From: Struthio camelus
Taxonomy: Eukaryota > Chordata > Aves > Struthioniformes > Struthionidae
Length of the DNA stretch: 64,000 nt
Assembly: GCF_040807025.1 (NCBI RefSeq)
Contig: NC_090954.1
Coordinates: forward strand, 320,001 to 384,000
Direction: 5' to 3'
Part shown: one piece after another, positions 1 through 11,600 of the stretch
Layout: the number at the start of each line of letters is the position of its first letter
How positions within the stretch are numbered: the stretch's first letter is position 1
Made by a program: the position numbers and the translations under genes
Notes under the pieces: generated by a model
The model's database searches: none
What the model saw: the letters and a program-made list of their open reading frames with translations, nothing else
Told to the model about the DNA's origin: nothing

Positions 1-914
1 CCTAATGTTGCTGATAAAATGCAAAGTAAACATCAGCCCCTGTGCTGCTGCCCTGCCATGTGCCCATCTCTGTTCCAACCAAAGAGGTGAAAATGTGCAG
101 CAGTGATTAAAATAAAACCCTGCTGCAAGCAGCTGGAGCCTGCTGCCTCCAGTGCTGTCGTCCACCTGGGGTGAGGGTGGCGCCAGGGAGAGACTGCTTT
201 ACTGGCTAAGGTGCCTAGTCGGGGGGGGGGGGGTCCTCATCTCATGGCTCCGAGTGAATGGAAACCCAGTCCATTTCACTGCTGAAAGCAGCCTGTAGGG
301 CTGCTACTGAATCAAGGGGAAATAGTCTAATACATGTTCTGTCACTTCATTTCTCTTTTATCTGTTTAGGTACCTTGCCAGCCTACTGAAACAGTAAAAT
401 CTTGTTCTCAGTTCCATTATTTTTCTGTCTGTTACTGTGTTTGATACAGGCTATGCCTCTGAACAGTTGCTGCCCCTAAGGCACTGCAGCATGTGCCTGG
501 GTCTGTCTTGCCACTGCCACATCCATTGTCCTGCATGCTAAATTAGCCTCAGTTCAGACAAAGAGAGAGCAAGTAGCTGCTCTGACAATACACCTCCTCA
601 ATATACCCGGATCAGAACAACAATCCAGCATTTGCAGGGCTCATAGCACATCACTTAAATGTCTTTGAATCAAAATCTAGTGGAATGTGTTATTAGAACT
701 AAATCTGGGCTGAGGTTGTTACTTGCTCTATGTTTTTGTCTCTGAAAAAACTAGGCTTAAGGTAGTACAACAGTGGTGTTAGATGGAACTTGTGCTTTCC
801 TCTCTTTAAGAAAGATTTTGGGATTCCCCTTCCAAATAGTTTTCCTTCTGAGCTGCTCCTGCTGAGGTTGCTCCAGAATCTGTCATGCAAGCATGTGCAC
901 ACTAACCATGCCAT

Positions 915-1738
915 TAGACAAATTGATGGGAAGGGACTTATGGAGTCTCTAGTTCAAAGCCTGCTCCAGGTGGTACTATCACCAACACTAGAGCAGGTCA
1001 TCTGTTGCTTTTCCTACAAGTCTTGAAAAATCTCAAGGATGAAGACTCCAACATTTCTCTGGATAACCTATTCCAACACTGCACCACTGTCTTAGAGGAA
1101 AAGCTTTTCCTAGTGTCCCGTCTGAATCACTCAAGCTACCCCTTCTGGCCGTTGCCACGTATTATGTTGTCTGCCATTACCAGCAAGAGTTTGGCTTTTT
1201 CATCTTTCTAAATCACTTTCAGGTAGTTGTAGGCTGCTAATAGAGTGCCTCTAAGCCTCCTCTTTGCCATCCAAACATGCCCAGCTCCCTTAGGGCATGC
1301 TCTCGGCTCTCTCCATGGATCTCTCGGGATCACAGGCTACTATCTTGGAAGCCCTCCGCTGGACCCTGCCTAGTTCCTCCACGTCCCTCTTGAGCCTGGG
1401 AGGTAGGAAACTGCACACAATATTTCCAGGTGTGGCCTTACCAGCGCAGAGTAGAAAGGAATAACTTTCCTCCGTTCCCTGGCCATGCTCTTTCTAATAT
1501 AGTGCAGTATGCAGTTTGTCTTATTCAGGATGAGAGCACACTGGTGCCCCTGGCAACCTCCAAATCCTTTTTAGTAGGGCTGCCCCTCAGCCAGTATGGA
1601 TACACAGGATCATTCTGCCCTGTTACAGAATTTCACGCTCCTTCCTGAAATTCACAAGGTCTCTGTTGGCCCAGCCCTCAAATTTCTCAAGGTCCCTTTG
1701 GATTGAAGCTCCCTTATTCAGCACATCAATCCACCCCC
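915..1738 (-). repeat. Worn CR1 LINE fragment
   Basis: Read on the plus strand this is the antisense of the 3' half of a CR1. The order of recognisable blocks is a diverged 3' end near 930 (ggaagggacttatgg), the block near 1060-1080 matching 'CTGGGCAACCTGTTCC', the 'AGGTGTGGCCTTACCAG' block near 1430, and the further 5' block 'AAGGTCCCTTTGGAT' near 1690. It is far more diverged than the CR1 at 53.7 kb, so it is an old insertion. Boundaries are approximate. Short open frames inside it are remnants of the LINE reverse transcriptase strand or chance. Confidence 0.75.
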
Positions 1739-2688
1739 CCTAAATTAATAGCACTGTAAATTAGATAGTTCCTGTTTCCTGTGGGATGACTTAAGGAGAG
1801 AGTTATTCTCACCAAAGATGTAGTCTATCCATTGAGATATATGACTTTGTAGCTATCCAGACAGACACCTAAATGTCTCAGTCTTTCTGTTGTGAACCAC
1901 ACTGAGGCTAAAATACAGGACCAACTTTGAATGCTTTAACTGCAGGAACAAAAGAATAGAACTGTTGGAGCCAAAAGTTGCCAAATACCACAGATACTGA
2001 AGCAAAAAAAGAAAACTGTGGATAGCCACTTTGGATGGCAAGTCCCTGAACTTTCTTTGGCAATGAACAGCCAGAGCTGTTCAGGGCACTAGCACTCATG
2101 TTACGAAATGAAAAAGGTTTTGTTTGGTTTTCTATGAATATAGACATTAACTTCTGTTGTCCTGTTTGCTTTAGGTTAATGTTTCCATAGTGTACAGGTG
2201 TTAATGTGAGTTGTGAGTGTCTGCTGTCTGTCTCTAGCCTTGTAAAGAACAGAGTCTGGTGCTGCAAATATTAGCCCAGGCAGAGAAGTATTTGCACAGC
2301 CTTCCTCTATGCTGCCTCCTGCAGTAGTACTCTGTTAGTACGCCTTACAAATGGCCCAGGCTCAGCTGTCTTGAGTCTCAGCCACCTACTGCTCACTGAT
2401 GAGCAGAGGCCGCATTTGCTCAGTAACAAGCTCTGGTTTTGACTCAGAAATGGTTGTAGTTATCAAATCCTATAAAATGCAGCAAAAGTGCCAATATGCT
2501 ATAATCTTCAGAAGACGAGTACTATGCTAAATAAAATAAGGTACAACTAAGTCATTTAACACATATGGCAAACAAAATGCTTGTTTGGTCAAACTCATTC
2601 TTCACTGGCTGGGACAGCCCCAGATGTAGAGAAGAAATGACTGGTACATCACTGAAATTGCTGCATGCTTTAATACAGTGGTATACAG

Positions 2689-2916
2689 TCATTTCAGAGG
2701 GAGACTAAAGATTTGTGCTCTCATTTCGTCCAAACGAACTTCCCGGTGTCCATTGCTGTTGAGCTGAACAGAAGAGGAAAGCGAAACGATATCCTCCTGC
2801 AGATTTTGTGGGGAATCTTTCTGCCACTGCAGAGAGGAGCAACTAATGAGAAAACAGCGCTGGCATGTTGAATGGATTTGGTTCACAGAGGAGCCTGTCT
2901 GCACCTCACACACAGT
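2689..2916 (-). other. Possible terminal exon of an unnamed minus-strand gene
   Basis: On the minus strand a TTATTTTAG acceptor at 2917-2918 is followed by 75 open codons, starting T-V-C-E-V-Q and ending in FSLPLK at a TGA (2689-2691). An ATTAAA polyadenylation hexamer lies only 15 bases past the stop (2674-2669). The residue mix looks like a protein rather than low-complexity noise, but I do not recognise a family. A 3' UTR that short would be unusual. It may be a lineage-specific gene, a dying gene, or chance. The exon-like segment near 3.15-3.46 kb could be its upstream exon. Confidence 0.25.
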
Positions 2917-3151
2917 CTAAAATAAGATGTAACATAGATATGGACTGCCATGTGTCCAAACCTGCTGAATGAGTTCTTACTATAATGGGGGACAAAGTTT
3001 CATGCACTATATCAAGTCCTGCGTAGCCTGGAAGCAATTGGAGGAAGATGAACTGTGACAGCTCCAATGAACTTCAAGAACAACGCAAAGGCCTGGCTGG
3101 AATTTTCTTGGTAAAAGCCTGGAGTGGCATAGAAACTGAGCTGTACTCACT

Positions 3152-3465
3152 GTTTAGTGTCCTATTAACCAGACATCCATCTGGGCCACCTCGTTGACCC
3201 CAAAGAATGCCATCACTGTCAGTAGGATCCCCATGAAGATTCTTGTTGCCACAGCAAGTCCAGTGGAAGTTCTTTGTACATGCTGTTGTCTCGGCTTCTT
3301 GTGAGGTGTGGATCTTTTTGATGAACTGTTCAGTAGGGAAGTAAAAGGTAGGTAGACTGTATGTCGGAGTTGCAAATTTAATCCTCATAATGGTCAACAA
3401 CATTGGAATTGTCAGCCATCCTCTTAACTTTGCACATGAAGGCATTTGACGGCCTTAGGCTGAAA
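3152..3465 (-). pseudogene. Possible broken minus-strand exon with membrane segment
   Basis: On the minus strand this begins after a CACTTTCAG acceptor-like site and ends at an excellent donor, ACA|GTGAGT (exon end about 3152). One frame gives a start MADNSNVVDHYED. A neighbouring frame then continues for about 70 codons with a basic stretch followed by a hydrophobic segment (GLAVATRIFMGILLTVMAFF) suggesting one membrane span. A frame change of one base lies between them near 3385, and a stop precedes the donor. A third overlapping frame of 123 codons also runs through to the donor. If it was a gene it is damaged, and I cannot name it. A chance origin is quite possible. Confidence 0.2.
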
Positions 3466-4074
3466 GTGGATCAGCATCATCCTTTCCTTTTTGAGTCCAA
3501 AAACACACAAAGCAAAGCCCCTTCTCCCCAAGGTGAGACAGACCAGCCCTTATTTATCTTCCCCCACCAAGCAACATAATGTGTAATGGGACAGAGGACT
3601 CTGAAAAAGCAAGGGGCAAGAGCTTCGGAAAACAGAAAGGTTTCAATATCAATAGCCAAGAGCCAACTGTCAAAGTTGCACTAGCCAGTGATGGAAGCCC
3701 AGACAGGATTGGAATTAACTAATCTGTCTACGAAAGGATGTGAAAGTGAAGAAAAATGAGAGATTGAATCCAGAAGTGGAAGTCCAAGATTGTTAGCCAC
3801 ATTTTTGGAAGTGCTTCTTGTAGGAAGAGGAAAACAAATGCAGTATTAAAGACAGTATAAGGGAAAAAGTCTCTAGGTTTGAGTGCCTGCAGTGCGCACA
3901 CACTTACATGTAGCACAGGGACAAGTGGTATTAAGGCTAGGAAGATGAACTGCTGGTTCGAAGGGTTAGTAATCAAATATTCTCCTTTACTCCAAAGCTC
4001 GGATATGTAATGATATGATGTGTATGCTAATGGAGTATCTACTGCCCTGGAGTGAATAACAACCCAGCACTTCA

Positions 4075-4205
4075 GAGAAGAGGACTAGGATTCAGAATTT
4101 GTGGTTTTACAGTCAACTCTACTATCAGAGGTTCACTGAATGACCTTGGACCAGTCATCGCTCTGCGTCCCCATTTAGCCAACTGTAAAACAAAGAGCAT
4201 ATTGA
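4075..4205 (+). repeat. MIR-like CORE-SINE remnant
   Basis: The order of blocks follows the tRNA-derived MIR/CORE-SINE consensus: a GATTCAG-like block, then 'GAATGACCTTGGACCAGTCA', then 'CTCTGCGTCCCCATTTAGCC' and 'AACTGTAAAAC'. This matches the consensus run of TGACCTTGGGCAAGT, CTCTGTGCCTCAGTTTCC and CATCTGTAAAATGGGG. It is very diverged, as expected of an element shared by amniotes. Boundaries are approximate. Confidence 0.7.
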
Positions 4206-5730
4206 TCTCTGAGTGGTAATGTAACACTTAATTAATTTTATTAACCCCTTTTACTATGGAGCTGTGGACATAAAAAGAGTTAACTTTATGCTAATGAATT
4301 TATTCTAATAGCTGCTATCCAAAATATCAGGAGAGTCATCTCCTGATGTACTTCCCACCAGTAAGTCAGCTGCCTGATAGAAAAAAGTAGCAGATATGCT
4401 CTGGGTTCATGTCCGTACAGAGAATAAATTTATTTTTACTGGAGTGCCTTGGGAGGCCTTGTACATGAGGTAAGGTGCTACTGTTTTCCATTAGAGGCTG
4501 TTGGATTGTAAATTGCATTACAAGGACTTGAGGATCCAGAATCATGAATAATTAAACAAAAATGAGAAGAAAACTAAGGCAGTAGCAGGAGGCGTAAAGG
4601 GGAGGAATTGTACAACATTGCACTGGTTGTGCTGCTTGTAGTGTACAGGGGTGAAAAGATAGCTCCTATGACTGCTATCAAAGCAGTTAACTCTCTTTGG
4701 CTTATGATTCTCAGCAGCAACAGTTAAAACCACATAACCTCCCCGAGGATGAAATAATTATGAAACAGGCAAACCTGATACCTGGTCAGCTTGCATATGG
4801 CTGTCCTCTTCAGTCTCAATGTACATTGAGCAGGGAAGCATTTACCTGAGAGAATAAAAGCAGAGGAAGATGGTTTGCTCCAGGAGTCAAAGAAGAACAA
4901 GTGCTGTCTTCATGGGATTGGGGTTCAGTAGAAAGGAACTGTGCAGCCAGCTCTGTAGTAATGCTGGCTCTGGTTCTGTGAGATAACTGGTTGCCTGCTT
5001 GACCAGGACAGACTACAGAACGCTTTCCCCAGCTCTGCAGAAAGGACAGCCCATCACACAAATATGTGCATAGAGGGTTCCCTCCAACAGCAAGTTGCTC
5101 AGGAGCAAACTGCTTACGCTCTAAGGAAAGGAAGATGAACATGACCACCTGGCTCTGCACTCAAAGAATCTGCATGCAAACTGATTTCCTTTATGAGTTT
5201 AGACAAGTCTGTGCTTCAAGGTGACATCTCTACATGGATAACAGTTTGAATGAGCTGGTGTATAAGCGAGCATGTTTAAATAACTAAGTGATGATATAGT
5301 GCCCAGATATGCAAAACATTGGCAAAGCTCTGACAAGAATTTCCTTACTATGCTCCATAGTCATGCATCTGTTTCGTTGCAGGACTTATTGACATCAGTA
5401 AGCCCAAATCAGCTAGGACCTATTTGAACCTGCAAAGAGCAACAAAGAGAAGGTAAACCATCGAACTGAAGCTAAAAGCTGAGGAAATCAGATCACAGTT
5501 GATCACAGTTTCTGCAGCTGCTTGAGTAGGTCAAAGGCCTGAACCTTGCAGGGAATTAGAGAAACTGATCCCTGAGATAGTCCACATTAAAGTGGTAGAT
5601 GACCCCCACAGGTCAGAGTTGGCCTATACAATTTCAAATGGAAAGAGTGATGAAAACTCTTGTCATAAGCGGCTGGTAATTATCCAACTCTCTGAGATCT
5701 GTAATGAGGTTAAAGTGCTGCCTACAGAGA

Positions 5731-5776
5731 GTGTGTGTATGTGCATGGGGGTGGGTGTGTGTGTTGGGGAGGGGGG
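5731..5776. repeat. GT-rich simple repeat
   Basis: Interrupted GT dinucleotides with G runs (gtgtgtgtatgtgcatgggg and following bases). Chance open frames on both strands across it are repeat artefacts. Confidence 0.85.
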
Positions 5777-5884
5777 AAATAAACAAATAATATTGTATGC
5801 CACTGGCTCCTAGGCAAAGATACGTAGAAGTTTTCAAAAGCTGAAAATGGGACTGCCCCCCTGAAGTCCGAGGTCATGCTGACT

Positions 5885-5995
5885 AGACAGGCTAGAAAGG
5901 ATCTTGAAAGGTCCTTTAATCTCATCCCCTTGAACCAAGCTGGACTGACCTATCTAGAGCTGCTCTTAAACGATCCCCAGGACAGATGATCTCTT
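5885..5995 (-). repeat. Possible old CR1 3' fragment
   Basis: The plus-strand text 'GATCTTGAAAGGTCCTTTAA' followed by 'TCTCATCCCC' resembles the antisense 3' end of turtle- or crocodile-type CR1 elements (GAGAGGTCATCTAATCCATCCCC). The following bases keep a weak match (GACCTATCTAGAGCTGCTCTTAAA). It is strongly diverged and the limits are guesses. Confidence 0.45.
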
Positions 5996-7789
5996 CTGTT
6001 TCTCCCCTTCCCACAAAAGTTGTTCATCTGTAGTAGAGGAAGTTGTATTGGTCCTTGACAAGTCCATTTTGGAAATCAGTAGCAAGGCTGTTACCTTCCA
6101 CATGCTAACAAATTGCTTATGCATTCCAGAATTTTTCTAGAGCTTGAAGTTAATATTAATGGTTACATTCTTTCCTTTCTCAAGGCAGAAACCGTGCTTT
6201 CCATTCTCCATTCTTCTCTCCCATGGGGTGTTGGCTATCAGTTCACCAAGTTTACTGAAATCTGTCTTAGTCTATTGTTTCTGTTTTGCTAGTCTTACAT
6301 TTCTCCTCCTAAGGATCGCAAGCTGACAATCACTGTCATCCAAATTGCCCTCTACGTTCATATTCTCAACAGGCTACACCTGTCAGCTACAATCAGCTCT
6401 AGACTCCCCTCCCTTCTAGTGGCTGTCATCACCTTCTGTAGCCAAAAAAAGTCAGTAACATATTCCAAAAACTTCCTAACAACCAGCACCCTGCACTGAT
6501 GGATCCTGGCCTCTCCTACTGCTGTGCACTGGATGATTCTGCTTGGTTTTATCGGTAAGTAGCCTGGGGTCATGAATGACAGTGCCTCCTTCTCTTCCCT
6601 TTTAACAGTCACTCGGATTCCCTAGAAAAGATTCTCCTACTTCTCAAAGCAAGCATATGTCAACATCTCCTCTTCTCCTGCCTGTTATTCCTCATGCATT
6701 GTACACTACTGTATTAATAGTTCAGCCATAGTAATTATCCAAACAGCTCTCCATTGTACAACAGTTATAATTTTGACTTCCAGCTCCGCTCGTTTATTCT
6801 TCCCATTTCTCACAAAAATGTTGAGGAGTTCACAGGACCAACCCACTTCCTCTTCCTTCTTTTTTCACGCGTTGTTGTTTGAAGTCAGTCTCTTTGCCTC
6901 TAGCTTTTCTGCAGTCTAATTTTGCTCTGTTTCCTCCCCTGAATGGTAACTGCAAACAATTTACTACAAAGTTAAAAGGGCTCAGTTCTATCCACCGTTT
7001 TCATTAAGCCCCTCTAACTATCTGATTAGACTTTGAGGCACACTGAGAATGCTTTTCTCTCCTCCTTAGGGAGAGAGTAAGAGTCTGCAGTGTCTGTGGA
7101 CAACTTATTCACATCCGGAAGAATTCTCTCACACTAGCTCCCTGCAGTAAGCAGAAGGACTAATCTTTTTAAAAATCCAAGAAGAGGGCAGCACTGAATT
7201 GGATTATGAATACTTAATTTGTTTGCACAATTATTACTGTTTCTGTTGGGCTTTTTAGACACACAGAGTAGGTCTCTACTTGTGCAAACAACCGACCTAC
7301 AAAAGGTTAACCTCATTTTCATATACTAATGTTTGATGTGCACGTGTTGGAGGGGTATTTTCTCCACATTGGTTAATTTGATTGCAAATTAAAAAGAAGG
7401 ATCTGTTCAGCAAGAAGCACAGCTGTCTAAACACCAGGTAGACTCTCAGATACTCTGTCCTTAGTGTGGATACTGAAAATAGCTCAGCAGGGGTATAGCT
7501 GGCAACAGGTAAGATCCTGAAATAAAACCCTTTACGGGAAGCTCACACCAACCCTTTTGCAGACAAAGAAGCACCAAGGGGATTGCTCAAGAGCCAGTCA
7601 CCGCCTGTCCCCTCCAAGGCCAGCCTTCTGTTTAATACATACTCTCTTGTACCACAGGCACAACCCTGTGGGTGCTCCTCACTGAGCTACCAACAATCCC
7701 AGCTTTACCCCTCTGTGCTAGGAAGCAGCTTTTCTGCTTCAGTTAGTCGATAAACACGAAACGTTTTCCACAGAACCGCTTAAAACGTC

Positions 7790-8650
7790 CTTGAAATCCT
7801 GTCTGGGAAGCACTTTGCTCTGCTGCCGGCACCCCGGGGCCCAGCAGCTCTGCTGGATCCTCTGGGGAGAGCCACAGTGGCTGGCGCCCAGCCCTGTCCC
7901 CTGTCCCCGACTCCGCCACCGGCCCCCAGCCCCGCACTCGCTCACACCCTCCGCTCTCCTCCCCGCCGCGGCTCCCAGCGCTGCGCGCTGCCCGGCGGGA
8001 CGGGGCTGGGCCGTGAGCGCGCCCCTCCCGCCGGGGCCGGGGCGGGCAGGGGGCGGGTGCCGGGCCGCGGGGCGGTGCCCGCCGGCAGCACCACGACGGG
8101 GCGCGCAGCGCCGGGCAGGCTGCGCCGCGCCGAGCCGGCAGCGCCGAGCCGAGCCGCGCCGCGCCGAGCCGAGCCGAGCAGGCTGCGCCGCGCCGCGCCG
8201 AGTGGCGGCTCTGCCGGCAGGCTGCGCGCAGCATGTGAGCTGCGGCCCCGGAGCGAGCGACCGCCAGCACCGGGCTCCAGCATGGGGCTCACCCTGCTCC
8301 TGGGGCTGCTCCTCTCCCGAGCCGGTAACACCGCGGGGCCGCGGGCAGGGCGGGAGCCGGGCTGGGCTCGGTCCCGGTCCCGGGGCCAGGCTGGGGGCCG
8401 CGGCGGGGCGTCCCCGTCCCTCTCCCGCTGGCGGCGAGGGGGCTCCGCGCTGCCGCCCCGGCGCCACCCGCCTCCCGCGCTCGCGGCGCGGCGGCTGCGC
8501 CCGGGGCCGTCGGGGCGCCCGGGCCGGGGGCGCGGGGCGGGCCGGGGGTCCCCGCGGGGCGGGCCGGGGGTCCCGGCGCAGCCACCCCGTCGCCTCAAGG
8601 TGCGCGCCGCAGCGCGGGGACCTGCCTTTCCAAACAGGCAACGCATGCTG
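7790..8650. promoter_or_regulatory. CpG island at the GFRA3 promoter
   Basis: GC content rises sharply, with dense CpG and several GGGGCGGG-type Sp1 boxes between about 8030 and 8100. Short tandem GCCGAGCC/GCGCC units lie at about 8110-8215, just before the first coding exon at 8282. No TATA box is evident. The transcription start is probably between the GAGCCGAGCC repeats and 8280, but cannot be fixed from sequence. Long open frames on both strands here come from the lack of AT-rich stop codons. Confidence 0.8.
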
Positions 8651-11600
8651 CTTCTCGGACCCAAAACGTGAGCGGCACATAACGGACATGACCGAAGTGA
8701 AGTGATGCTCCGGGGTGTGGAAATGGTTTTCCTCCAGCCAAGGTCTGCGGAGGTAAAGCAGGACGACATCTGTCTGTCTCCCTCGCAGCAGGGAGAGGCA
8801 GATGTCAGGAGCTGGCCCCTCACCACAGGAGACAGGGCAGAAAGCAAGCTTCTGTTCTACTCTTGGAGGAGACACTAGACCTTTCTGAGCAAATCTTTAC
8901 GGTACCTCTCTCACCGATGACTTTGCTGAGAGCTTGTGTTTTGCCACCCACCTTCCATGCAGTCCCTCGGGCTTCTGAAATGCTTCAGGCTGGTAGTTTT
9001 CTGAGCTGAGGCTCAGTCTGCAAAGAGCAATCCAAGGGGCTCCTGCAAAGATGCAACTGTGCATTTAAGCTGTTTGTCCCACTCTGGCATCTACTACTGC
9101 TAAGTCGCAAGTGTTGAGGATAGAAATGACTCCTCTTTCCATCTTTTGTGCAGTCTTCATAGTTGATGTGACTAGAAGTACATTAATTATGAAACTGCTC
9201 TGAAGTACCCCTACACCCTGGCTACGGGGATGTCAGTGCTTTTACATTCAGAGGAAGCCGCAATTGCTGAGTATCACAACGACGGCTACAGAGAAGCGCT
9301 ATTATTACATTGAGATCTCAGTAGCATTTGCAGCCGTGTGATTACCATAAATGTCCCAAAATTTTCTACGTCCAAATACTAATGCTTCTTAGATAATCTG
9401 TGTTTAATAAAGGAAACGTTTCCCCTCTGCAATTGTCCTCTCTTTCAACAGCATAATGCACCAGGGGCATCAAAATAAGTAACTAACTTCATAAATACAT
9501 GACAAGAGGTAAAATGAAAATGGAAAATAAACAGGTTTTGTGTTGCCTATCCCTTTGTCCTAAGGTATAAATAATCATAGTTAGTGCATATATTATTACC
9601 TTTTTTTTCCTCCTATTTTTTACTACAGGATTCCTGTAGGACTCCTATACACATGCACCTTTAATACTTTCTGCAGCCTAGACCATAGGACATCTACTTC
9701 TTACACATGATTATCTGGAGTTATAAATACTAACAAAATGTTTTAAGAAAATGAAATAAGATGTCATGTGTTAGGGTTTAAGGGAACACATAACTATTAG
9801 AAGATGAAGTTCCTAGAGGAGGATTATTCTAAATTTTTCTGCTTGGAGGTTTCCTATAGCTTTACCCAAAGGATCTGTTATAGGCCTGTGGTGGAAGTAC
9901 AGTCCATCCACTAACACCTAGGTCTGATCTAGTCTGGCAATTATCATATCACTTTGAAATTTCAAAAATGTCACTTCAGACTCAGGTGAATGTTGAACAG
10001 AATTCTTAAGGCTAGGAAAGTATGCCCTGTTCTTTTATAAACTTACTACAGTAGCTGCTGCAGGCCACTGTTGGAGATGGGATACTGGTAGAGATGGTAC
10101 TTTGATCTTGCCTGGTGGAGTAGATCAGTTTGCTCAGCTTAGAATTCCAACCTACTGGAGATAATGGACCCATTAGTATTGGAAATTTGCACTGTTTGCA
10201 ACCTCATAGGATGTAATCACACTCAGCATGGTTATTAAGGTAATGCCTAGATGTAATGACTAACCAAAACCCATGGTGCTAGGTACAAAACATTTCTGGT
10301 GAGAGGTTTTTTTTTTTTTCCCCAGACAGCTTACCAAGTCATACAGTCTCTACATCATAGCCAGGTTAACAAAGTAGAATGAGTTGCTAGAAAAGCCAAG
10401 AAAAATGTTCAAGTGGGAGGAAGACACCTAGATAGCATTAGCGGGCTGGAAGAAAACTAGACAGTTTGAGGAGCAGACTAGCATGGAATTGCATGGGCCA
10501 CTGCTTATGGCAGATAAACTGTTGAAGCCAGCGAGAGAGAAGAAAGTGAGAAAACAAACTAGATAGTGAAGACAGTATACAAGATATGAGCTACATCAAG
10601 ATTTTTTCTAAGCTCTAGAGAAGGCAGATTTGAAAAAGAAGTACTGCATCTGCTGAACAAGGAAATGACAGGCGAGAACATATATCCAAAGAACATCAAA
10701 GGTAGATGTTAGGCTCAGAGCAATCATTTCCGAAAACCAGCAGAGCAGTATTGTCCTAAAGGGAAGAAGCACCCTAGCCTGCATATAAATTCTATTAGCA
10801 AACATTGTACTTGTACTGTAAACACAGATTCACATGCTACAGAAATGAAGAAAGATTATGGAGTTAATTAGCCTACCATTGACTTCTGCCAGAGACAAAA
10901 TAATACCAGAACCCCCTTCTCCTCCCCAAATATTCTTCTTTGGAGAGAGCAGAGTCCATATAACAAAAAAACAAAAAAAGGAGTTGTAAAGTTTTAAAGA
11001 TGATACTGTTGAATTGAGATTATTTAATTACCTTCATAGGGAAGAATTATGTTATAGGCTTCCCATAATAAAAAGGTATGTGTGTGTTAATATATTTAAA
11101 TATATAGCTAAGCATGCATGTGCGTGTTACAAAATATGCATAAACACACACATGCAGTCAGAGTTCAGAAGGGACCAACAGATGAAGGCAGGCAGACCAA
11201 GCATGCATCCCAGCATTTCTGGCAGGGAATTGTGAGACTGGGTTCTATATACTGTAAATTGATTACATATTGGCACTTCTTCAGTATGAAACTACTTGCA
11301 TCCAATATTAAGGGTTTCTTCTATTATGCAAATAAGTTTCTGTTCCACCCTTCAAATGGCTTTCTCAGTGCATCTCTTGGCAATGGCAGCAGCACTCACT
11401 CACAGCACACAGTATGGTGTTAATACTTGCTTATTTCACTGAGGTTCTAAGCGACCGAGATGGGAAAGCTCCTTCAAAGCACCCCTCAGCAACACTGAGG
11501 TTTCCAAAGGGCAAATTACTGCTCCAGGCAGAGACAGAGCCCTCCTGACCCTGACCAGGTTGAAAAAGTTAAGGCAGATAAAAAAGGTTTCATTATACAA

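Larger units (their letters stand above)
1..7790. other. Intergenic region upstream of GFRA3
   Basis: No gene can be named in this stretch. It has moderate GC and many short random open frames. It holds a 13-base G run at 221-233, a worn CR1 (about 915-1738), a MIR-like SINE (about 4075-4205), a possible CR1 scrap near 5885-5995, and minus-strand exon-like segments at 2689-2916 and about 3152-3465, listed separately. In human the next gene on this side of GFRA3 is CDC25C in the same orientation. I see no CDC25C coding sequence here, so it would lie beyond the window or be absent. Confidence 0.6.

Noticed and set aside
7739-8875. Long minus- and plus-strand frames over the GFRA3 CpG island
   Set aside because: High GC removes stop codons. 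The frames overlap each other on both strands, and none except the signal-peptide frame joins to a conserved exon.
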